NCBI RefSeq assembly: GCF_002154505.1 | Contig: NZ_MUBM01000016.1 | Coordinates: 1 to 64,000 of the forward strand | Source of the DNA: Streptomyces carpinensis | Lineage (GTDB): Bacteria; Actinomycetota; Actinomycetes; Streptomycetales; Streptomycetaceae | Direction of reading: 5' to 3' | DNA length: 64,000 bases | Shown: positions 35,865 to 43,507 of the stretch, in pieces | Position numbering within the stretch: the stretch's first letter is position 1 | How the letters are laid out: each line of letters begins with the position of its first letter | The notes under the pieces: model-generated | The model's input: the letters and a program-made list of their open reading frames with translations, nothing else | Database searches by the model: none | Told to the model about the DNA's origin: nothing | Program-made: the position numbers and the translations under genes

Positions 35865-36589
35865 GCGACCGGCTCCGATGGAGAGTCGCCGAGGTGACAG
35901 AACGTCGCGCTGAGTCCGCGACGGCCGTCACACTGGTGCTGGAGGTGCCGGAATGGCCCGGCCATCTGGCAGGCCAGCATGTGGACATCCGGCTCACCGC
36001 GGAAGACGGCTACAGCACACAACGCAGTTACTCCATCGCCTCGGCCCCGGACGGAACGCGCCTGGAACTGACAGTACAGCGCGTCCTTGGGGGCGAGGTC
36101 TCGCCCTACCTGGTCGACGAGCTCATGCCCGGCGACCAGCTGGAACTGCGGGGACCGGTCGGAGGCTGGTTCGTCTGGCAGCCGGAACAGCAAGAACCGG
36201 TCCTGCTCGTGGCCGGCGGCTCCGGGCTGGTGCCGCTGATGTGCATGATCCGCTCGCGGCGTGCAGCCGGCAGCCGGGTTCCCTTCCGGGCGCTGTACTC
36301 CCTGCGATCGCCGGCCGAGCTGCTGTACGGGCCAGAAATCCGCCAAGGAACACCAGGAGTCGACGTCACACACATCTACACCCGGGAAGGGCCACAGCAG
36401 TCCGTGCGCCCCCCGGGCCGCATCACACCCGACGACCTGGCACGCCATGGATGGCCACCGGACTTCGCGCCCACCTGCTACGTCTGCGGACCCACGGCAT
36501 TCGTCGAGAAGGCAGCTGCCTACCTGGTGCTCCTTGGCCACGACCCCGAGCGAGTCCGCACAGAGCGCTTCGGCGGAGGAGAAGACTGA
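35834..36589 (+). CDS. FAD/NAD(P)-binding oxidoreductase, electron donor to the molybdoenzyme
   Basis: A 251-residue ferredoxin-reductase-type flavoprotein without a 2Fe-2S domain. The FAD site is RSYSIAS; the NAD(P) region has LLVAGGSGLVPLMCMI and the C-terminal YVCGPTAFVE. GTG 35834 (GGAG just upstream) lies inside the molybdoenzyme gene, so the two are translationally coupled. It most likely passes electrons from NAD(P)H to the molybdoenzyme, directly or through a small carrier; this is inferred from coupling and fold. Confidence 0.9.
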   Translation: MARTAVSRRLGDRLRWRVAEVTERRAESATAVTLVLEVPEWPGHLAGQHVDIRLTAEDGYSTQRSYSIASAPDGTRLELTVQRVLGGEVSPYLVDELMPGDQLELRGPVGGWFVWQPEQQEPVLLVAGGSGLVPLMCMIRSRRAAGSRVPFRALYSLRSPAELLYGPEIRQGTPGVDVTHIYTREGPQQSVRPPGRITPDDLARHGWPPDFAPTCYVCGPTAFVEKAAAYLVLLGHDPERVRTERFGGGED

Positions 36590-36590
36590 G

Positions 36591-36902
36591 ATGACGGCAG
36601 GCACACCGGCAGACACCGGTATCCCACGCGACGCAGAGGGCGGCTACATCGACGGCAACGCGCTGGCCGGCCCCCTCGCCGAACTCTTCGCGGTCGACCT
36701 GACAGCAGCGACCAGCCAGTGCGCGCACTGCAGCAACACAGGGCCCGTCGCAAGCCTGCACGTATATCGCCAGGCACCGGGACTGGTAGCCCGCTGCCAG
36801 CAGTGTGGACAGGTCATGCTCCGTCTGGTGCGCGCGCCGGAGACGGTCTGGCTCGACATGAGCGGCATCACAGTACTGTCGATCCCCGTCGGCGCCGACT
36901 GA
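36591..36902 (+). CDS. DUF6510 zinc-ribbon-like protein
   Basis: A 103-residue protein starting one base after the reductase stop. Cys44/Cys47 (CAHC) and Cys69/Cys72 (CQQC) form a likely zinc ribbon. The start block (GYIDGNALAGPLAEL) is typical of DUF6510, which accompanies the molybdoenzyme/reductase pair in many actinobacteria. It may be an assembly or electron-transfer partner; no direct evidence. Third gene of the operon. Confidence 0.88.
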   Translation: MTAGTPADTGIPRDAEGGYIDGNALAGPLAELFAVDLTAATSQCAHCSNTGPVASLHVYRQAPGLVARCQQCGQVMLRLVRAPETVWLDMSGITVLSIPVGAD

Positions 36903-37060
36903 GCCACCATGGCCTCCCCTGCGGATGGCACGCCGTCGCCGTGGGAGCGGCAAGAACGGCCCTCCCTTCCGGTCGGTGGTGCCCGCCACAACCGGAAGGC
37001 GGGGCCGCTGGAAGCTGGTGGGCCACGGCTCGGGTTTGCCACCTCAAGCGGAACCTGGGG

Positions 37061-37390
37061 CTACTGGAAACGGCCGTCGAAGCAGGTACCGCTCCTCAGG
37101 TCGGAGAACCGAAGGCCGACGACTGCTCCCCCTTCCACCACCCAGCGCAGATCGTAGGACGCTTGGTAGGTGGGCGGCCAGAAGGAGCAGAAGCGCCCAT
37201 TCTCGTCGACGGACCAGGTGCCCTCCGTCTGGCGTCCTGTCTCGAAGTAGGAGGTGCTCCCGTCGGGTTGGAAGGTCTGGGTCGTGCCATCGCCGTAGGC
37301 CAGGCGGCCTGCGGTGACAGCGGTGGGGATCTGCTCACGCGGCACGATGGCGCCGTCTTCTGGGTGCAGGTTGTCGATGTTCCTGGTCAC
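37061..37390 (-). CDS. Conserved 109-residue protein of unknown function
   Basis: A small protein with regular beta-strand pattern: QTFQPDGSTSYFETGRQTEG, then GTWSVDENGRFCSFWPPTYQ and YDLRWVVEGGAVVGLRF. The FCSFWPP core and GLRF ending are the strongest features; they resemble single-domain lipocalin-like or heme-pocket-like small barrels, but I cannot name the family. No signal peptide. GTG 37390 has GAGAAGG upstream. It is convergent with the molybdoenzyme operon and upstream neighbour of the second msrB. Confidence 0.7.
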   Translation of the reverse strand: MTRNIDNLHPEDGAIVPREQIPTAVTAGRLAYGDGTTQTFQPDGSTSYFETGRQTEGTWSVDENGRFCSFWPPTYQASYDLRWVVEGGAVVGLRFSDLRSGTCFDGRFQ

Positions 37391-37620
37391 TGTGCGGTCC
37401 TTCTCCCGGGTCCGACGGTTCCGTTGCTGGGGTGTGCTCTAATGTCTTGGCCGCCTCCGCTCCCTGGAGGGGACTCGACCCCTTGGGCGCCGCAGCACAT
37501 GAGCGCTTTCCGTACTGCTGTACACGGGTATCGGCTGGGGCCCTGCTGGGCCCCGAGCCGGAAGACGGGGCGCCGAGCTGCCGTGCCGTTCGGGCTCCGG
37601 GGCCCTGCCCTGGTTGCCGG

Positions 37621-38091
37621 TCATCGGCTCTCGGCGGCGTCCTCTTCCCTCGTCTCGAAGACGCTCAAGTACTGGCCGTAGCCCTCCTGCTCCAGATCCT
37701 CCAGGGGGATGAAGCGCAGCGAGGCGGAGTTGATGCAGTACCGCAGTCCTCCGCGGTCGCTGGGCCCGTCCGGGAACAGGTGCCCGAGGTGGCTGTCCCC
37801 TTGATTCGACCGTAGTTCGACACGGACCATGCCGTGGCTGGTATCGGGCCTCTCGACGACGTGGCCGGACTCCAGAGGCCTCGTGAAGCTGGGCCAGCCG
37901 GTCCTGCTGTCGTACTTGTCGACCGAGGCGAAGAGGGGTTCCCCGGACACGATGTCCACATAGATACCGGGTTCCTTGTTGTCCCAGTAGGCGTTGGAGA
38001 ACGAGGGCTCCGTCTCGTCTCGCTGGGTCACACGGTACTGCTGGTCGGTGAGCTGTGAGATGCGCTGTGGGCTCTTGCTGTACTCCAGCAT
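37621..38091 (-). CDS. msrB: Peptide-methionine (R)-S-oxide reductase MsrB, zinc-less type
   Basis: A 156-residue MsrB of a different subtype from that at 33046. Catalytic Cys119 ([12 protein letters not shown]) and His101/His104 (SHLGHLF) are present. The CxxC zinc pairs are absent and the common resolving position (SRTGWP) is Thr64, so there is no usual resolving Cys; recycling may depend directly on thioredoxin or another thiol. ATG 38091 follows GGGAGG. It repairs methionine-R-sulfoxide. Its frame ends 231 bases from the 109-residue gene. Confidence 0.93.
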   Translation of the reverse strand: MLEYSKSPQRISQLTDQQYRVTQRDETEPSFSNAYWDNKEPGIYVDIVSGEPLFASVDKYDSRTGWPSFTRPLESGHVVERPDTSHGMVRVELRSNQGDSHLGHLFPDGPSDRGGLRYCINSASLRFIPLEDLEQEGYGQYLSVFETREEDAAESR

Positions 38092-38672
38092 GCCTACCTC
38101 CCAGACGGTGCTGGAGTGTCTCTTCTGCCCTATTCGCGTCATGCATCGCCCGGACTCTTACCGTGTTGCCGGGGTGCAGGGGCTGCGGGTGAGGCCTGCT
38201 TGGGGCGCGGTGCACGGGCGGACCGTTGAAGTGGTGGTCAGAAGCGGCCGCCCGTCGCGAGCCCGGCTGCCTCCCCTCACGACCGGGGACGGGGGGACGA
38301 GGAAGGGTTGCCCAAGCTGCCCCCATCGCTCGTGCCGGGCCCGTAGCGGCGGCGCTGCGTTGCAGGTAACCCTCGACAGCACGGAGGTGGACGCGTGCTT
38401 CCAGGCGGCCGGGATCGTCTTGGCGCCGTCACGTCCGGCGACGGCCGACTGGTCGTCGCGTGCACCGTGACGCTGGGTCCGACCACCTGGCGGTCTGGGC
38501 CTTCACGAGTGACGTCGCCGTCGTCGGCACCGCGTGAGAACTCGTGCAGCGCCAACGGGACGCACCGGGCCCAGAAGAGGGCGTCCAGCTCGGCAGGGTG
38601 CTGATCTCGTATGCGTGGGGCACGACGGGAAGGTTGCCTCCAGCAGCCGCCGCTTCCCGCGGGTCTGCGCCG
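38092..38672. other. Intergenic region, no gene supported
   Basis: About 580 bases. One reverse-strand frame near 38440-38555 reads LHEFSRGADDGDVTREGPDR, coding-like, perhaps a scrap of a lost gene. Nothing else recognised. Confidence 0.3.
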
Positions 38673-39317
38673 CTACGCACCTGGCTGCGCCCGTTCACCT
38701 CTGATGCCCTTCGCGGCCTCCGCTTCCTCGGCTGAGATGTCCTCGGCGATGGCAAGCACCCGCCGCAGGCTGGCGGAGGGAATCACGACGCCACCGGCGC
38801 TGTCCATGTAGATGTAGTCACCGGGACTCACGCACACACCGGAAATCTCAACAGCCACAGCGCAGGCGTATGGCATCACCGTGTCGCCGCCCCATCGGAC
38901 CGCTTCCCCCCTGCACCAGGTAGCGAAGCTATAGCCGCGCAACTGGCCGAAGTCACGTAGCCGGCCGTCGGCGAGGACGCCGGCCAGCCCGGTGCTGTCT
39001 GCCCTGGCAAGCTTTGTGCCCCCGCCATGGGACACGTCGGCGTGCCCTCCGCTGGAGAGCACGAGCACCTGGCCCGCCCCGGGCGGGTTCCCGAGTGCTC
39101 CGTAGAAGTAGTACCGGAAGTCATTACCCTCTGCCGCCAGGTCCTCACGGTAGGGGAGATAGGAGATGGTGGCTGCTGGCCCGAAGAGAGAGCGGAGAGG
39201 GTCGGGGCTCGACATGGCGGGTATGTGCGCTCGGTGGCCGTGGACCCGGTTCATGGCGTCGACGAGCGTGGCGCACCCCAGGCGGGCTGCTTTCTGAGCC
39301 AGTGTGTCGTCCTCCAT
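38673..39317 (-). CDS. RraA-family protein (demethylmenaquinone methyltransferase-like fold)
   Basis: A 214-residue RraA-fold protein: CATLVDAMNRVHGHRAHI at the start, VLVLSSGGHADVSHGGGTKL and the VLADGRLRDFGQL motif in the core, then VCVSPGDYIYMDSAGGVVIP. The fold is shared by RNase E inhibitor RraA and HMG/CHA aldolases; the DGRLRD arginine-aspartate segment is typical of aldolase-type members. ATG 39317 follows AGAGAGGAAG. Substrate unknown. It stands alone between decayed DNA. Confidence 0.85.
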   Translation of the reverse strand: MEDDTLAQKAARLGCATLVDAMNRVHGHRAHIPAMSSPDPLRSLFGPAATISYLPYREDLAAEGNDFRYYFYGALGNPPGAGQVLVLSSGGHADVSHGGGTKLARADSTGLAGVLADGRLRDFGQLRGYSFATWCRGEAVRWGGDTVMPYACAVAVEISGVCVSPGDYIYMDSAGGVVIPSASLRRVLAIAEDISAEEAEAAKGIRGERAQPGA

Positions 39318-39648
39318 CAGCTTCCTCTCTCAAAGGGCCATAGGCTCGCCGGGGCGCCGTGAGGTACCTCGGCTGGGCCACAGCCGCGTGAGGCCTGCGC
39401 GTGCCCGGCTTTCTGCATGCTGTATGCCAGAGCCTCCGTCCGCCGGGCCGGGACCCGAACCGCCGGCACTCCTCCGCGGTGGCCAGTAACGAATAGGTAT
39501 GCCAGAGAACTGCGCCCAGCGTGTGAGCCATTCTCACTGTCACTCACCCTTTCAGGGTCGCGTTCACGGGCTTGCAGGGCATCTTGGCCACCGTTCTCGC
39601 CCCGGCGCCCTGTCGTGGCCGCGTTGCGTCCCCTAGCTCCTATGTCAA
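39318..39648. other. Intergenic region upstream of the RraA-like gene
   Basis: About 330 bases; no gene supported. It presumably contains the promoter of the RraA-like gene. Confidence 0.3.
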
Positions 39649-39862
39649 TCAGGCTGCTTGAGAAGGGAGTCCTAGGGAGTCCTGGTGAGTGCCGATGTTG
39701 GCGTCGTCGAGGAGGGCGCGGTAGACGACCTCGGAGAGTCGCCGTCGCGGTGCGCTTATGGCTTCGGTGCTGGTGTCGCCCGCTTCCTTGCGTGGCTGAA
39801 GGTAGGCGCGGGCATCGGGATGGTAGTGGGCCTGAGTGATCGCGATGCGAGTGCGGGCGAGG
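39649..39862 (-). mobile_element. IS110-family transposase remnant (C-terminal end)
   Basis: The reverse strand reads ARTRIAITQAHYHPDARAYL, then RKEAGDTSTEAISAPRRRLS and EVVYRALLDDAN before the stop. The pattern of A(R/K)xYLxRKxxxGxTxxEAxRxLxRRLxxxVY is the typical C-terminal end of IS110/IS116 transposases. No other part of the element is seen here. Confidence 0.6.
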
Positions 39863-40690
39863 CGATGTGGCCGAGCGCCGTCGCTGCCTATCCGCTGCAA
39901 ACGCCGCGGCAGCGCAGGGCGAACAGGTACCAGCCGCGCTCAGCGCAGGAAGTTTCGTCCGCAGCGGCCGCGCCGCGGAGGGCTTCAGCGCCGACGGAAG
40001 CACCCTCTACACCGGGAGCGACTCCAGACAGGGGCACCCGGTCGGTCGACGCCGATGACACGACCGCTTGTGCTCCTCCACGCCCTGCGACCGCGGGGCC
40101 CCCTTGGATGGTACGGGAGCGGCAAGTCCACAGCCTCCGCCTCTCGGAAACCAGCGGCGGAGCCCGCTTCCGGGTCCTCTGTGAACCCCGCCGGCACACC
40201 GACAAGTCGACACTCAGGCGCAGTACCTCCTGCCTGACTCGCGCGAGGTAGTGGGCAAGCGCTCGCTTAGATCACGTCCGCCGACTCCACTCGGTCACCA
40301 CACGATTGCCGCGCGGACACGAGCCGAAGCCGACCACCGTGCCACGAGCTGCCCTTTGACGCAGTCGGGTGCCTCACCGTGTGTTGTGTTTGGAGACCAC
40401 AGCCCAGGCACGTCGGCGCGACCAGCGCCCCGGGCGAAGCTGCCGCTGGGACGATGGGGCCGACGTCCTGCCCTCGAGTAACCGTGATGCGCTGTAGCCG
40501 GGCCGGCCGACCCTGGGATGCCTCCGGCGCAGGCCCTTGACATGATGGGAGAAGTCCCAAGAAAACGCCCCTCCCGCTCGGCCGAGTTACTCGGCAGAGT
40601 CCGCCTCGGGCCTGCGGCTGCGCCGGGAAGCGCAGACGCCACCACGAACCGGCCGTCGGGGCAGCCCCTGTGCGAAGACAGGAGAATGCC
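39863..40690. other. Gene-poor stretch with possible scraps
   Basis: About 830 bases before the DUF417 gene. A forward frame near 39960-40030 has GFSADGSTLYTGSD, like one blade of a WD40/beta-propeller protein, then stops. No complete gene. The last 150 bases probably carry the DUF417 promoter. Confidence 0.3.
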
Positions 40691-41155
40691 ATGGCCGCGC
40701 ACACCGTTATCGCCAGGTTGCGCTCCGGAGGGATCACGGCGAGCCGATTCGGACTCGTGCTGAACCTCGCCAGCATCGGACGGCTCAAGTTCGAGGATTA
40801 CGAGGTGGAGAACATCCGTCCTGTGGTCGTCTCGAGCCCACTGCTACGACGGCCGCTGAGAGGGCTCGGAGAGACGAGACTGGCCAGAGCCATCGGGATC
40901 ACTGAGATCACGATCGCCGGGATGATCTCCACCGGACGGTGGGCGCCCAGAGTCTCGGCAGCCGGCAGCCTGCTCGCGGCCGGGATGTTCACCGTCACGC
41001 TCAGTTTCCTGATCAGCACTCCGGAGGCATGGCACCAGCGGGGCCGAGAGCCGAAGCTCTCGCCGGCCGGCCAATTTCTGATCAAGGACGTGGTGCTGCT
41101 GGGTGCTTCCCTGATCACCGCCGCGGAGTCGCTGAGCAGAAACCGACGACCATAG
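40691..41155 (+). CDS. DUF417/YkgB-family membrane protein (RclC-like)
   Basis: A 154-residue membrane protein. The diagnostic N-terminal block is present (FGLVLNLASIGRLKFEDYEV, then ENIRPVVVSSPLL), followed by three hydrophobic helices (about 65-82, 90-108, 125-143). DUF417 includes E. coli YkgB/RclC, part of the reactive-chlorine resistance operon. The usual length is 180-195 residues, so this is a slightly short member. ATG 40691 follows AGGAG. The RclA-like flavoprotein is about 15 kb away, not adjacent. Confidence 0.88.
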   Translation: MAAHTVIARLRSGGITASRFGLVLNLASIGRLKFEDYEVENIRPVVVSSPLLRRPLRGLGETRLARAIGITEITIAGMISTGRWAPRVSAAGSLLAAGMFTVTLSFLISTPEAWHQRGREPKLSPAGQFLIKDVVLLGASLITAAESLSRNRRP

Positions 41156-41309
41156 CCTGTTGGCTCCTCAGCCGCCCGTGACGATCGCCGCGGCAGCCTA
41201 CCTGCTGATCTGCATCTCTGCCGCGCTGTTCGGCGCCTGATCCGGGATCGCAGCGACCGTCACCGTCTCCAAACCCCCCTATGGTCGACTGCTGGCGCAG
41301 GGAGCCTGT

Positions 41310-41525
41310 GTGGCCGCGCGATCGCGGAGCAAGTCCGGATGCGGCTGTGACGGCAGCAGTGCTGACGGCAACGCGGCCGAACGTCCACGGATGAGGGCAG
41401 CGCCAGGCGGAATCAGGATCGGGGTCGTCGAGCAGATCGCGAAGCTCGCGTCGCTCCACGACGCTGGCATCCTCACGGACGAGGAGTTCGCGGACAAGAA
41501 GGCTGAGCTGCTCGAGCGTCTCTGA
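41310..41525 (+). CDS. SHOCT-domain small protein
   Basis: A 71-residue frame ending with a full SHOCT motif (IAKLASLHDAGILTDEEFAD, then KKAELLERL), the short C-terminal helix pair common in membrane-associated or phage-related proteins. GTG 41310 has GGGAG upstream; ATG 41391 would leave only the SHOCT part. The N-terminal portion is unlike known SHOCT partners, so this may be a cut-down protein. Function unknown. Confidence 0.6.
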   Translation: MAARSRSKSGCGCDGSSADGNAAERPRMRAAPGGIRIGVVEQIAKLASLHDAGILTDEEFADKKAELLERL

Positions 41526-41955
41526 CACTTGAGGCGGCCAGTCGGCGCCCGGGCCCGGGTCGACGCGCATGATCTAAATCTCTTGGCGTGGTACTGACGC
41601 CAGTTCTCGCGCAGGTGGTTCGACTCTACTCCGCAAGATCAACCGACCGGATCTGCCGCAAGGTGAGCGTCAGGTTCGGCCGCGCCCTGGGATGACTCAC
41701 GGGTCGGCAGCTCGCGCCACACCTCGCCCGGGTATGGAGTGCGCCATCAGATCATTCAACGAGGCGCGTGGCGTCGGGCTCGCATGCCAGACCCCACCAG
41801 CGGCCCTAGCCCTCGACGGCTCCGTCGCGGGCCTCCACGGACCAGCAGGCGCTCTCATCGTCCTCGCGTAGAGCAGCTGCGCCGGGCGAGCCGCCCCCAC
41901 ACTCGCCTGCCTCGCACCGTCCCTCGGGATCAGCGCCAAGTCGTCAACTCAGCGG
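41526..41955. other. Intergenic region, no gene supported
   Basis: About 430 bases between the SHOCT gene and the DUF305 remnant. No motif-bearing frame and no strong hairpin. Confidence 0.3.
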
Positions 41956-42225
41956 GTGAACCGCCACGACGGCTCGCTCATGCCCGGCATGGCCACCAAC
42001 ACCCAGATGGACCAGCTCCGCAAGGCCAGCGGCAAGCAGGCCGAGATCCTCTACCTGCGGCTGCTGACCGCCCACCACAAGGGCGGCATCGCGATGTCCC
42101 AGGCCGCGGCCGGGATGGCGAAGACCGAGCAGGTGCGCCGGCTGGCCCAGAGCATGGTGGACAGCCAGGAGGCGGAGATGAAGCTGATGGCGGACATGCT
42201 CAAGGAGCGCGGCGCCACGGCGTGA
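41956..42225 (+). pseudogene. DUF305 protein, 5'-truncated
   Basis: About 85 residues of the C-terminal half of a DUF305 (ferritin-like) protein: GMATNTQMDQLRKASGKQAE, LYLRLLTAHHKGGIAMSQAA and RRLAQSMVDSQEAEMKLMAD. Intact members are usually 180-220 residues with a signal peptide or lipobox and a first HH helix pair, both missing here. A GTG at 41956 lacks a convincing ribosome binding site. A bidirectional terminator follows. Related proteins bind metals or are secreted. Confidence 0.7.
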
Positions 42226-42264
42226 CGGCCGGGCGGCCGGGCGGCCTGTGGCGCCCGGCCGTCA
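42223..42264. terminator. Bidirectional terminator hairpin
   Basis: Perfect 13-bp stem TGACGGCCGGGCG / CGCCCGGCCGTCA with a 16-base loop, between the convergent DUF305 and methyltransferase remnants, starting at the DUF305 stop. Confidence 0.7.
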
Positions 42265-42513
42265 GGACTGTACGGCGGTGCCCGCGATATGCAGCGTTTT
42301 CGGCACGAACGGCGAGAAGGAGAAGCCGAAGCGGTCGATGTCGGTGACGGTGAATCCGGCGGCCCGGATGGCGGCCTCGGTGTCCCGGTTGGGATGGCAG
42401 CCTCCGCCGACCCGGCTCCACAGCGGCGTGATCACATCCTCCAGCCATCCCGCCCACTGCCGCGGCGAGCGCACGTGCTCGTAGAACCGCAGCTCGCCGC
42501 CACAGCACCCGGG
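42262..42513 (-). pseudogene. SAM-dependent methyltransferase remnant (C-terminal end)
   Basis: About 80 residues: ELRFYEHVRSPRQWAGWLED, then TPLWSRVGGGCHPNRDTEAA and GFTVTDIDRFGFSF. This is the end of type 11 methyltransferases; the SAM-binding domain is absent. No proper start. The terminator at 42223-42264 remains. Confidence 0.7.
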
Positions 42514-42765
42514 CGATCGGTTCTCTCCTCGGCCGGATGCGGCCTCGGTGACCGCATGAGGGGAGGATCCGGCATAGAGAGGTGAAAGCCTCGTGTTGAT
42601 GTGCATCACGACACGAACTGATCCGCTTCGATCACTCTATGCAGCTGAGCGTGGCCCCGATCGGCCTGGATTCCCAGGTCACTGGGGCAATGCCTGCGCA
42701 TCAAAACCGAGATTGCACTGTCCGTCTTCTGGGTGACGGCCGAAGCGTGGCCGGGAACGCGCGTT

Positions 42766-42951
42766 CTACAGCGGATCGCCGGGTTCAGTGACGACCTCCC
42801 GGTCGACGACCCACTTGCGCAGGATTCGCTGTACGCCGTCGTTCTCCTCGGTGGTGAACTGGACGACGGCGGGGTCGTGGGTGTAGCGCCCGATCCACGC
42901 CTTGTAGGTCGCGCGGGCGACGGCGTCGTTGTCCTCCCATCCATTGGGGGG
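42766..42951 (-). pseudogene. Unidentified coding remnant (about 55 residues)
   Basis: The reverse strand reads DAVARATYKAWIGRYTHDPA, then VVQFTTEENDGVQRILRKWV to a stop at 42766-42768. Composition is clearly coding, but no start and no family recognised. Confidence 0.4.
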
Positions 42952-43004
42952 TGACCCAGATACGCGTTAACGGGGCAACGAGTTGATCTTGAGGCCCTGA
43001 CGGA

Positions 43005-43115
43005 CGACCGCGAAGCCCAATTGCGTCGCGCTTCCCCGCGACGAGTTCCAACTCGTCATCGAGCACCGTCCAGTGCTCGACCAGCTCGTCCATGCCCACC
43101 GACTGCCGGCCCAGA
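43005..43115 (-). mobile_element. Tn3-family transposase (DUF4158) scrap
   Basis: The reverse strand reads MDELVEHWTVLDDELELVAG followed by KRDAIGL, the opening of DUF4158 in Tn3-type transposases. Only about 35 residues remain. Confidence 0.5.
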
Positions 43116-43507
43116 CTGCGCATCAATCCGGAGGCTCCCTGGTCAGAACGGCCACTCCAGCAAAGATCCATTCGGTTTGGGGCTTGCGACACGTTCGTTG
43201 ATGGCACCGAACTGGTCAGGAGGGGTTGACGGGGTTTCGGGTTCGCTCGATCAGCCGTTGTCTGGGTCGGCGCCGCCGAGGTCAAGGACCAGGCGCTTGA
43301 AGGACGCCGAACGACCCGAACATTAGAGCTTCGCTCTGTCTAGCCCTAACTATGCCTAAAAACCAGTCAACTTTGTCCTTGACGCGGTAAAAGACTGGCC
43401 AATAGCATCTGCGCCGGTCCCTGTTCACGGGCGCCGCGCCCGTGAACCGGCTGAGAAGCATGGACTCATGCTCTGCGGCCGACGGCCAGAGCCACAGGAG
43501 GTTCTGA

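Noticed and set aside
39950-40060. WD40-like blade (GFSADGSTLYTGSD)
   Set aside because: One blade only, no flanking repeats and a stop shortly after; too little to call a gene.
41180-41240. A 20-residue hydrophobic peptide frame starting at GTG (TIAAAAYLLICISAALFGA)
   Set aside because: Looks like a membrane peptide but has no convincing ribosome binding site or known family; may be the end of a lost gene.
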